Shown piece by piece: positions 9,801-17,006 of a stretch of 41,118 nucleotides of DNA (its first letter is position 1; each line of letters starts with the position of its first letter). The stretch comes from Phytohabitans sp036906915 (GTDB lineage Bacteria > Actinomycetota > Actinomycetes > Mycobacteriales > Micromonosporaceae), in NCBI RefSeq assembly GCF_036906915.1, contig NZ_JBAKHX010000074.1:1-41118 (forward strand), given 5' to 3'. The notes beneath the pieces are model-generated. The model did no database searches and had not been told where the DNA came from. It saw nothing but the letters and a program-made list of their open reading frames with translations. The translations under genes and the position numbers were made by a program.

Positions 9801-9963
9801 GGAGCATGGCGAGAACGACCCGATCCCGGCCCGCGGTGATCGCGGTGTCTGATGCCCTCGCTTCGCTCGGGTCGTTCGCGCGCCCGGAAGCGCTCACGGT
9901 GTCGCCCGGGTCGCCTGTCTCGGCTCCGCCGACTCGCAGCGGGCCCAGGATCCCGAACCGCAT
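6868..9963 (-). CDS. AfsR/SARP family regulator with NB-ARC and TPR domains (copy 2)
   Basis: A 1031-residue paralogue of the downstream SARP with the same order: winged helix, BTAD, NB-ARC (GMAGSGKTTL and VLVVLDNA) and TPRs. The two align closely through most of their length, for example the blocks SRAVQRGAA, QLFVDLHGHSER and VTSRRRLVGLDG. ATG at 9963 (MRFGILGPLRVGG) has GGAGCGGAA upstream. An insertion of about 25 residues (roughly TGDPGD to EARASDT) sits between LGPLRVG and ITAGRD and is absent from copy 1. It coincides with a fragment of the dispersed repeat family. It heads the series SARP-SARP-fumC-HAD-subtilase; co-transcription of all five is inferred. Confidence 0.9.
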   Translation of the reverse strand: MRFGILGPLRVGGAETGDPGDTVSASGRANDPSEARASDTAITAGRDRVVLAMLLLNAGRVLPVDRLVDAMWDGTPPTTARGQLQNCVSRLRRALTAATGTDVIVTDPAGYAAQVGPGDLDSLVFAELTAEARAAAADDRADEARDLYRSALRLWRGPALAGIASRAVQRGAAALDEQHAVAIEECVEVELRLGRERELLGELTDLAERYPLRERLRAQLMLALYRAGRQADALAVYREARQVLADELGIEPGPALRDMHQRILAGDLGAAAEERPAHHAAPARCLPRAATDFTGRAEVVARLVKAVENADPTGPVIQLIDGMAGSGKTTLAVHVATALAGRYPDAQLFVDLHGHSERQPLEPAAALVTLLRQLGVPSERIPAETDDRVASWRTELATRRVLVVLDNAASTAQVSPLLPAAPGCLALVTSRRRLVGLDGVHPEPLPVLAEPEAVELLARVAGPERIRSEPAAAADVVRRCGYLPLAIRLAGARLAHRRSWRVADLAGRLRQERPVLPELAAEDRTVASAFALSYGQLPEPEQRVFRLLGLHPALHFDALSVAALVDLPLPVVQDLLDELVDRHLLEEPDAGRFRMHDLIREYARELATAQEPEAVRQAATGRVLDHYLHAVVRASEQIERADKLQQSLKLSVPLRPDLVDPGAADGAAWLEAERLNLPAFVRCAAETGHHQYAWKLARAMWRFLYLRCYNDELLITHRDGLAAAQRSGDDAAVATMHNYLASVHYRAARYDEAIEHVEAALKLREALGDVREAATCRGNLAVVLSQLGRLQEAIICSSQTLETWRRLANDQGMSLALTDLGLMLTQLGRYEEALDLHRRHLILACERRLDFHVGAALGHIAQVRLRLGQRAAAMRLLRSALIVKRRTGNRYGEGEVLNDLGVGHRMGGELAEAERHHRMALAIIRQTGDRRGESLVRNDLAITLAAAGQRSAAVEQHNQALAIATQIRHRYEEARALDGLARCTAPAAAEQARRYWERSLVIYREMGVPDAEGVAARLAAQLAVLSATDEG
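9850..9889 (+). repeat. Fragment of the dispersed hairpin repeat inside the SARP copy 2 gene
   Basis: About 40 bp here matches the left module of the repeat at 34572 and 34695 with only a few mismatches; both begin TGATGCCCTCGCT. It lies antisense in the 5' part of the SARP gene, exactly where the protein has an insertion relative to its tandem paralogue. The hairpin part of the element is not present here. Confidence 0.7.
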
Positions 9964-10101
9964 TTCCGCTCCGCCCGCATGTGTGCCGACCGATCTCTCG
10001 CAGAAATGTAACCCGAGACGGAAAGGGTGCGGCGTCTCGAATGAGAGCGATATGGGAGCGGTTCGAGAGCGGCAGCCACCAGTATGGACGTGCGGGGACC
10101 G

Positions 10102-10130
10102 CATAACGGGACTGTGCGGCTCATAACGGG
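10102..10130 (-). promoter_or_regulatory. Direct repeat upstream of the SARP series, candidate operator
   Basis: The 9-mer CATAACGGG occurs at 10102-10110 and again at 10122-10130, 20 bp apart (two helical turns), about 140 bp upstream of the SARP copy 2 start. SARPs bind directly repeated short motifs on one DNA face, so autoregulation is possible. The spacing is not the classical 11 or 22 bp, so the call is speculative. Confidence 0.35.
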
Positions 10131-10132
10131 GG

Positions 10133-10169
10133 CAGTCGCCTGTCTGCTCGACCGGCGGACAGGCGACTG
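10133..10169. terminator. Perfect 12-bp inverted repeat, hairpin
   Basis: CAGTCGCCTGTC (10133-10144) and GACAGGCGACTG (10158-10169) pair perfectly over a 13-nt loop. The site lies between the end of the Fic pseudogene and the SARP promoter region. No T-run follows on either strand, so it could be an actinobacterial U-less terminator for the pseudogene transcript or a regulatory hairpin. Confidence 0.5.
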
Positions 10170-10215
10170 GTGGCCGCCGGCCCGGCTCGCTGGGCCGGCG
10201 TCAGCCGCCTCCGCG

Positions 10216-10550
10216 TCAAGCGGCGCTGATGATGTTCAAGACCCCTTCGTGCCGCGAAAACGCGCCCGTACCTTCGGCCCGTGCGTTCATCCAGGATGCC
10301 TAGCTGGACGAGGCGCCTGATCGCCGTGTTCGCAGCTTGGTAGGAGACCCCCAGTCGTGCGGAGGCCGGCGTTCGGTAGCCGGAAGGCGGCTTGGTCAAG
10401 GCGAGCCACGGCGACCGCCGCCTGGGTGACTGCCAGGTAGGTCTCTTGCGCCAGGTCGAGCTTGGTCGGCAGCGGGTGGGGGATGAAGGCTGAGCAGTCG
10501 TAGTTCTCTTGGAACCGAGCGTCCCACCCGGTGATCCGGACAAGTGCAGG
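10216..10550 (-). pseudogene. Fic/DOC family protein remnant, catalytic core deleted
   Basis: In one minus frame (about 10375-10550) the translation WDARFQENYDCSAFIPHPL and DLAQETYLAVTQAAVAVARL, then FRLPNAGL, resembles the N-terminal region of actinobacterial Fic proteins. In the next frame, from about 10375 down to 10250, LGVSYQAANTAIRRLVQLG and RRYGRVFAARR resemble their C-terminal winged-helix. The whole central Fic fold, with the HPFxxGNGR AMPylation motif, is missing, and the two ends are joined out of frame. A further single-base shift near 10240 would restore a family-like tail LNIISAA ending in TGA at 10216. It is non-functional as a Fic enzyme. The original start is not clear. Confidence 0.7.
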
Positions 10551-10636
10551 CCCATAGGCGAGCCAAGCTACCAAGCTTTCTGCCCGCAACGTTAAATCAC
10601 ATGCTCGAAGCGGCATCATGCCCAGGGCCAAGCGTG

Positions 10637-11095
10637 TCAGGGGCCGATCCATAGTGCGAGCCAGCCAGCGATCATGCTGCTAACGCTGATCGCCAGCGAG
10701 AGTATGTCGAAGCCCCTGGGCCGAGTCAGCTCCCGCGCAGCCTGCCGCCTCGGCAATCCGCCGGAGGCGGCCGCGTTGACCGACCGGTCCGGGTGTCGGT
10801 ACCGGGCCGCCGCACGATCGCGGTCGCGGCGGAGAATCCGACCCAGGCGATCGAAACGGTGATACTTACAGCCGATCAGCCAGCCATTGCCGATGAGGCG
10901 GCACGCCCGCCGCTGACGGGTGTAGCCGCCGCACCTGAATGGAGCAACCAGGGCAAGATATGGGACGAACAAGCCAAGTACGACGAATATCGCCATACGG
11001 CGCTGCTCAGAGATCCAGAAGAGTACGGCCACGATGACCAGGACGACGCCGACGGTTGCACGCTCAGCGATACCGGACGACCTACGGCTGACCAT
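10637..11095 (-). CDS. Hypothetical membrane protein with Cys/His motif
   Basis: A 152-residue protein with two N-terminal hydrophobic segments (about 12-28 and 33-52) and a C-terminal one (about 130-150). Between them is a basic cytoplasmic stretch. A C-x9-C-x10-C-x2-H pattern at about residues 55-79 (ending GWLIGCKYH) looks like a small metal-binding knuckle. Similar patterns occur in short unnamed actinobacterial proteins, so the gene is probably real though no function is known. ATG at 11095 has only a weak ribosome binding site. A perfect palindrome lies 35 bp upstream. Confidence 0.6.
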   Translation of the reverse strand: MVSRRSSGIAERATVGVVLVIVAVLFWISEQRRMAIFVVLGLFVPYLALVAPFRCGGYTRQRRACRLIGNGWLIGCKYHRFDRLGRILRRDRDRAAARYRHPDRSVNAAASGGLPRRQAARELTRPRGFDILSLAISVSSMIAGWLALWIGP

Positions 11096-11129
11096 AGACC
11101 GACGCTAATGGCCAACCGTGCGTAGTGGA

Positions 11130-11144
11130 ACCCTGTCACAGGGT
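11130..11144. promoter_or_regulatory. 15-bp perfect palindrome, candidate operator
   Basis: ACCCTGT-C-ACAGGGT is a perfect inverted repeat with a single central base. It lies 35 bp upstream of the small membrane protein gene, which fits a repressor site over a promoter. The rest of 11096-11364 holds no convincing gene or RNA. Confidence 0.4.
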
Positions 11145-11364
11145 ACCCAATCCGACAGGCCAGGGGCCTTGCTTGAATACGCCGACGCGTCGGCCGGTCT
11201 CGGGGCGTCTTTGCCTCGGCGCTGCGGCGCGAGCGCCGTTGAGCGGCCGGCCGGGGATGGGTGGATGGACGGGGTTTTTGAAACCGCGGAGAGTGAGGCC
11301 GCGGGAGCAACGGTCCGGACCACCGCGAACATCGCGGTAGCTCAATATCCTTCGAATAGACCGT

Positions 11365-13041
<1,677 letters not shown>

Positions 13042-13052
13042 GACGGGCAAGC

Positions 13053-14453
13053 CTACTTCTCCGCCTGGCACTGGGGTTCCTTCGGCCCGTCGCAGTACTC
13101 CGCTCCGGTGCCGGGCGGTGTTCGCGTCCCGCTGGGCGTCGGCGTGACGCCCGCGAACGGGACGTACCCGATCTGGCGCCCCTCCCCGATGATCATGCCG
13201 GCCGGGCCGACCGCCCAAACCTTCGCCTCCGACTTGATGCTCACCAGTTCGTTGCCGTTGACGGGTGCCCACGCGGTGATCCGGTGCGGATCCTCCTGCG
13301 TGGTCACCACCGCGTACGGCGTGATCACGGTCTGCGCCTTGCGGTCGTGGACCGGTTTGGTCCAGCGCGGCCGGGACGACCCGTACGCGTACGACACCAC
13401 CGACTTCCCGTCCTCCGGCCGCACGATCGCGTACGAGTCGTCGACCGCCTGAAGCTTCTCGCCCTTCTTGCCGAGCCACAGCACCCGACCGTCGTACGCG
13501 TCGACCACCACCTCTTGCCCGTTGGCTGCCACGCCGACGACCACGTTCTGCCCGCCGTTCGGGTCGTCCCGCTGGGCGCAGCCGGCGCCGCTGGTGGTTC
13601 GCAGGTTGAGCGCCTCTTTCTGCCAGACCTGCCGGTCGGTCGCCGCGTCGGTCGCGGTCACGGTGAAGTAGCAGGTGCCGTCGCCGGAGCGGGCCTCGAC
13701 CCGGACCAGCCGGCCGCCGACCACCGCGTACCGGTCGTCGCGCTCGGGCTCGAAGTCGCGCGCGATCCGGCCGTCGCTGGTGTCGACGACGCGCACCTTG
13801 TGGTCGATCGGAAACCCGAGCAGCGACGGCAGCACGACGGGCCCGGCGACGTCGCCGGCTATCCCCCGCGCGGTCAGCGGCTTGGCGTCGAGCAGGTCGG
13901 GGTTGTCCGCGAACAGCACGAACCCGACGCCCGGCAATTCGGCCGTCCACCGCGGTTTCGTGCCGCGCGGGTCCCAGGCGCTCAGCGTGCAGTCCTTGGC
14001 GTCGGCGCAGCGCACGTCGAGCAGCGCGTCGCGGTACGTCCACACCGCCACCGCCTGGGTGTCCTTGCGCCAGACGATCCCGCTTCGGGGGTCGAGCACC
14101 TCGTAGCCCTTTTTGAGCAACTCCCCGACCACCACGGCCGCGTTGTCGCCCTCGCCAGCCACCGCTCCCCAGTCGACGTCGCGCTTCCACAGCCGGGCGC
14201 CGGTGCCGAGGCTGCGCGACTCCACCGAGGACCGCTGCTCGACAACTGCCACGCTGCCGGTGATCGTCACGCTCTTCGGCTTCCCGCCGACGCTCTGCTG
14301 CCAGGAAGTATCGGGGCTCGCCAATGGGCGGGTGCGGCTCACCCAGTTCCAGATCTCCGGGAAGGGGTTCCACACGTTCGTGCTCACGAGGACGACGAGC
14401 ACGATCAGGCCGGCCACGATCCAGCCTGCCCGGCCGCTCGTCCCCTTCGCCAC
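13053..14453 (-). CDS. Membrane-anchored PQQ-like beta-propeller protein
   Basis: A 466-residue protein with one N-terminal transmembrane segment (about 10-27, IVAGLIVLVVLVSTNVW) and a long extracytoplasmic part. That part has repeated strand units of the form VVDAYDGRVLW, LDPRSGIVW and LWKRDVDWG, typical of PQQ/quinoprotein-like propellers. Cysteine pairs in the outer part (for example about 149/155) suggest disulfides. No catalytic or cofactor residues stand out, so an enzyme function cannot be claimed. A Thr/Pro-rich stretch precedes the C-terminal CDGPKEPQC. It precedes the class I fumarase by 11 nt and follows the Lrp gene by 70 nt. Confidence 0.8.
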   Translation of the reverse strand: MAKGTSGRAGWIVAGLIVLVVLVSTNVWNPFPEIWNWVSRTRPLASPDTSWQQSVGGKPKSVTITGSVAVVEQRSSVESRSLGTGARLWKRDVDWGAVAGEGDNAAVVVGELLKKGYEVLDPRSGIVWRKDTQAVAVWTYRDALLDVRCADAKDCTLSAWDPRGTKPRWTAELPGVGFVLFADNPDLLDAKPLTARGIAGDVAGPVVLPSLLGFPIDHKVRVVDTSDGRIARDFEPERDDRYAVVGGRLVRVEARSGDGTCYFTVTATDAATDRQVWQKEALNLRTTSGAGCAQRDDPNGGQNVVVGVAANGQEVVVDAYDGRVLWLGKKGEKLQAVDDSYAIVRPEDGKSVVSYAYGSSRPRWTKPVHDRKAQTVITPYAVVTTQEDPHRITAWAPVNGNELVSIKSEAKVWAVGPAGMIIGEGRQIGYVPFAGVTPTPSGTRTPPGTGAEYCDGPKEPQCQAEK

Positions 14454-14523
14454 CTGGTCACGTTAGCGACACGCCGTGGCGAAACCCGCGACCGCGATCC
14501 GCCCGTGTCGATGGGATATATGA

Positions 14524-15018
14524 TCACTTAGGCGTTTTTATCGAGGAGCGCACCAAGGGCAGCGTCCGGTACGGGATCTGCTCGGCGAGCGCGATGAGCG
14601 TGGATGCCCGCACGATCCCCTCGTGCGAGACGATCTGGTCGATCACCCGTTGAAGGTCGGCGTTCGACCGGGCCACGATGCGGCAGAGCAGGTCGCCGGA
14701 GCCGGTGATCGTGTGCGCCTCCAGCACCTCGGGAATGGCCGCGAGGTGCGCTGCGACCGGGTCGTGCCCGTGCCGCTGGATGATCTCCAACGTCACGAAC
14801 GAGGTGACCGCGAACCCGATCGCCTGCGGCGCGATCTCGGGACCGAACCCGCGGATCACACCGCGCTCCACGAGCTTGTCGAGCCGCGCCTGCACGGTGC
14901 CGCGGGCCACCCGGAGCCGCCGCGAGCACTCCAGCACCCCGATCCGGGGCTCCACCGCAAGGAGCGTTATGAGCCGCGCGTCGAGGCCGTCGAGCTGGAC
15001 AGTCTGCCCACCTGTCAT
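14524..15018 (-). CDS. Lrp/AsnC family transcriptional regulator
   Basis: A 164-residue feast/famine regulator. An N-terminal HTH_AsnC domain (LDGLDARLITLLAVEPRIG then RRLRVARGTVQARLDKL) is followed by a C-terminal RAM/ligand-binding domain (AIPEVLEAHTITGSGDLLC). ATG at 15018 is preferred; a TTG six codons upstream in frame is possible. The gene is divergent from hppD across about 210 bp, an arrangement known for HPPD genes of actinomycetes. Control of tyrosine catabolism in response to an aromatic or branched amino acid is therefore likely but inferred. Confidence 0.9.
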   Translation of the reverse strand: MTGGQTVQLDGLDARLITLLAVEPRIGVLECSRRLRVARGTVQARLDKLVERGVIRGFGPEIAPQAIGFAVTSFVTLEIIQRHGHDPVAAHLAAIPEVLEAHTITGSGDLLCRIVARSNADLQRVIDQIVSHEGIVRASTLIALAEQIPYRTLPLVRSSIKTPK

Positions 15019-15068
15019 ACCCACAGACGCTACCAAATGTGCAACCTGACCAGGGTTTCACGCACCAG

Positions 15069-15080
15069 TTGCCCAGGCAA
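15069..15080. promoter_or_regulatory. Short palindrome in the lrp-hppD divergent region
   Basis: TTGCC-CA-GGCAA is a perfect 5-bp inverted repeat about 50 bp upstream of the lrp start and 36 bp upstream of the hppD leader frame. Lrp/AsnC proteins bind short semi-palindromes, so this is a candidate operator. Statistical support is weak because the site is short. Confidence 0.35.
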
Positions 15081-15104
15081 TCGGACTACGGCGATGCTCG
15101 TCAC

Positions 15105-15233
15105 ATGACCCAGCTAACTGGCGCTCGCTCCGCTCGCGCGGGTCACGCGCCTTTTGTGCCTCCCTGTAGCCGCCAGTCGCTCCGGTCGCTGCGCTCCCTG
15201 CGCTTTGTGGCGGCTGCGGGAGGCGGCGCATGA
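15105..15233 (+). CDS. Leader reading frame overlapping the hppD start
   Basis: A 42-codon frame beginning ATGACCCAG (Met-Thr-Gln-Leu) and ending AAAGGGA, with its TGA overlapping the hppD ATG as ATGA. It runs through the whole hairpin repeat element. Its first nine bases are identical to the first nine bases of hppD. A parallel 13-codon frame with the same Met-Thr-Gln-Leu start and a similar end precedes the aminotransferase gene at 17884. It may be a translated coupling leader that opens the hairpin over the hppD ribosome binding site, or only a by-product of element insertion. The peptide itself has no recognisable function. Confidence 0.45.
   Translation: MTQLTGARSARAGHAPFVPPCSRQSLRSLRSLRFVAAAGGGA
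15114..15229 (+). repeat. Dispersed hairpin repeat element, hppD copy
   Basis: About 116 bp flanked by the 9-bp direct repeat ATGACCCAG at 15105-15113 and 15230-15238, suggestive of a target duplication over the hppD start. It contains a left GC-rich module with CGCTCGCTCCGCTCGCG and the 67-nt stem-loop. Related copies lie at 34569-34742 and 36193-36451, with remnants at 9850 and 17893. It encodes no protein of its own. Confidence 0.7.
15158..15224 (+). promoter_or_regulatory. 67-nt stem-loop sequestering the hppD ribosome binding site
   Basis: GCCTCCC (15158-15164), a bulged T, and GTAGCCGCCA (15166-15175) pair with TGGCGGCTGC (15208-15217) and GGGAGGC (15218-15224). That makes 17 pairs, one of them G-U, around a 32-nt loop. 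The GGGAGG is the Shine-Dalgarno sequence of hppD, six bases before its ATG, so the folded RNA should block initiation unless the leader frame is translated. Other family copies preserve the stem by compensatory changes. Confidence 0.6.
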
Positions 15234-16387
15234 CCCAGGTGATGGCCGCTCCGCAACATGTCTCGCGCGACCCGTTCCCGGTCACGGGGCTCGACTACGT
15301 GCACTTCATGGTCGGCAATGCCAAACAGGCCGCCCATTTCTATTCGACCGCCTTCGGCATGACCTGCGTGGCATACCGCGGACCAGAGCATGGCTTCCGT
15401 GACTACGCCGAGTACGTGCTGGTCAGCGGCTCGGCCCGGTTCCTGCTGTCCGGGCCGGTGCGGGCCGGTGTGGCCGGCGCCCGCCACCACGCCCGGCACG
15501 GCGACGGGGTCATCGACATCGCCCTGGAGGTCCCGGACGTCGACCGGGCGTACGCCCACGCGCTTGCCCAGGGCGCCACCGGCCGCAGCGCACCGCACGA
15601 CCTCAGCGACGCGCACGGCACCGTCCGGTCCGCCACGATCGCGGCGTACGGCGACACCAGCCACACGCTTGTCGACCGGTCCCGGTACCACGGGCCGTTC
15701 CTGCCCGGCTTCGTTTCCCGTGATCCGATCTTCAACCGCCGGCCGATGATCGAGGCTGGCCTCCAGCCCAAGCGCTTCTTCCAGGCCATCGACCACGTCG
15801 TCGGCAACGTCGAACTGGGCAAGATGGACGAATGGGTTGAGTTCTATCACCGGGTCATGGGCTTCACGAACATGGCCGAGTTCATCGGCGACGACATCGC
15901 TACCGACTACTCCGCCCTGATGTCGAAGGTCGTCGCGAACGGCACCCGCAAGGTCAAGTTCCCCCTCAACGAGCCGGCGGTCGGCAAGCGCAAGTCGCAG
16001 ATCGACGAGTACCTGGAGTTCTACGGCGGGCCAGGCGCGCAGCACATCGCGCTCGCCACGGGCGACATCCTGGCCAGCGTCGACGCGATGCGTGCGGCCG
16101 GCGTCGAGTTCCTCGCGACTCCCGACTCGTACTACGACGACCCGGCGCTGCGGACCCGCATCGGCAAGGTCCGGGTGCCGATCGAGGAGCTGAAGTCCCG
16201 CCGCATCCTGGTCGACCGCGACGAGGACGGGTACCTGCTGCAGATCTTCACCAAGCCGGTTCAGGACCGGCCGACGGTGTTCTTCGAGCTGATCGAGCGA
16301 CACGGATCGCTGGGCTTCGGCAAGGGCAACTTCAAGGCGCTCTTCGAGGCCATCGAGCGGGAACAGGAGCGTCGCGGGAACCTGTAA
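15230..16387 (+). CDS. hppD: 4-hydroxyphenylpyruvate dioxygenase
   Basis: Non-haem Fe(II) dioxygenase converting 4-hydroxyphenylpyruvate to homogentisate, the second step of tyrosine catabolism. The 385 residues form two vicinal-oxygen-chelate halves. Metal ligands are visible as His189 (AIDHVVGN), His272 (AQHIALAT) and Glu353 (VFFELIERHG), and the C-terminal helix with GFGKGNFKALFEAIE is typical. The start at 15230 is set by GGGAGG six bases upstream and by N-terminal family fit. The gene is divergent from an Lrp-type regulator and lies in the region that also holds an aromatic aminotransferase, hmgA and fahA. It is preceded by an unusual hairpin repeat and a leader frame. Confidence 0.97.
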   Translation: MTQVMAAPQHVSRDPFPVTGLDYVHFMVGNAKQAAHFYSTAFGMTCVAYRGPEHGFRDYAEYVLVSGSARFLLSGPVRAGVAGARHHARHGDGVIDIALEVPDVDRAYAHALAQGATGRSAPHDLSDAHGTVRSATIAAYGDTSHTLVDRSRYHGPFLPGFVSRDPIFNRRPMIEAGLQPKRFFQAIDHVVGNVELGKMDEWVEFYHRVMGFTNMAEFIGDDIATDYSALMSKVVANGTRKVKFPLNEPAVGKRKSQIDEYLEFYGGPGAQHIALATGDILASVDAMRAAGVEFLATPDSYYDDPALRTRIGKVRVPIEELKSRRILVDRDEDGYLLQIFTKPVQDRPTVFFELIERHGSLGFGKGNFKALFEAIEREQERRGNL

Positions 16388-16397
16388 CACTGTCCGC

Positions 16398-17006
16398 GTG
16401 ACGCAGCCTCCGTTCCCCACGACACCGCCTCCGTGGGCGCCCACGCAACACCCGCCAACGCCGCTGCCGCCACCACCGCCACCGGCTCCGCCACTGAGCC
16501 CGGGCGGGCGGCCGCTCGCCAGCTTCACCGACCGGCTGCTGGCATACCTGATCGACGCCGGGATCTTCCTGGCCGTCGTGATGGTTTTGGCGCTGCCCGC
16601 GATCGTGATCTTCGTCGTGGTCGTGGCCGGTAACTTCGAGGTCGCACCCGATGGCACGCTCACCGGGCCCGACTTCGCCGACTTCTTCGTGCCGTTCCTG
16701 CTGCTGGAGGCCGGCGTCTTCGGGGTGTCGCTCGTGCTGACGTACGTCTACTACGTGGAGATGATGTTCCGGTCCGGCCAGACTTACGGCAAGAGAGCGA
16801 TGCGCATCAAGGTGGTTCCGCTCGACCCGAACGCGACGCTTGGTCGGTCGCACGCGGCCAAGCGGTGGCTGCTGTTCCACGTGGCCGGTGCGCTGGTGCC
16901 CTTCCTCAGCTACGTTGACGGGCTGTGGCAACTCTGGGACAAGCCGTACCTTCAGTGCCTCCACGACAAGTTCGCCCAGACCGTGGTCGTTAAGGTTCCT
17001 GCGTGA
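16398..17006 (+). CDS. RDD family membrane protein
   Basis: A 202-residue integral membrane protein. A Pro-rich cytoplasmic tail (1-32, PPWAPTQHPP type) is followed by the RDD domain: FTDRLLAYLIDAGIF with its Arg and Asp, hydrophobic segments at about 50-78 and 96-120, the conserved SGQTYGKRAMRIKVV loop and a final segment near 165. The function of RDD proteins is unsettled; transport or envelope roles have been proposed for some. GTG at 16398 lies seven bases after a possible -10 (AACACT), so a leaderless transcript is conceivable. It overlaps the next RDD gene by 4 nt (GTGA). Confidence 0.88.
   Translation: MTQPPFPTTPPPWAPTQHPPTPLPPPPPPAPPLSPGGRPLASFTDRLLAYLIDAGIFLAVVMVLALPAIVIFVVVVAGNFEVAPDGTLTGPDFADFFVPFLLLEAGVFGVSLVLTYVYYVEMMFRSGQTYGKRAMRIKVVPLDPNATLGRSHAAKRWLLFHVAGALVPFLSYVDGLWQLWDKPYLQCLHDKFAQTVVVKVPA

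Noticed and set aside
10121..10555. 144-codon minus frame as an intact HTH regulator
   Set aside because: Only the part coding LGVSYQAANTAIRRLVQLG resembles a protein family; the N-terminal part is shadow of the Fic N-terminal frame, so it is treated as part of a pseudogene.
11096..11364. Small open frames between the Cys/His protein and the class I fumarase
   Set aside because: Several short frames exist on both strands, but none has a ribosome binding site, domain or plausible composition.
13042..14373. Extension of the class I fumarase to a 1002-residue protein
   Set aside because: The extra part overlaps the beta-propeller gene in another frame and has no similarity to fumarases.
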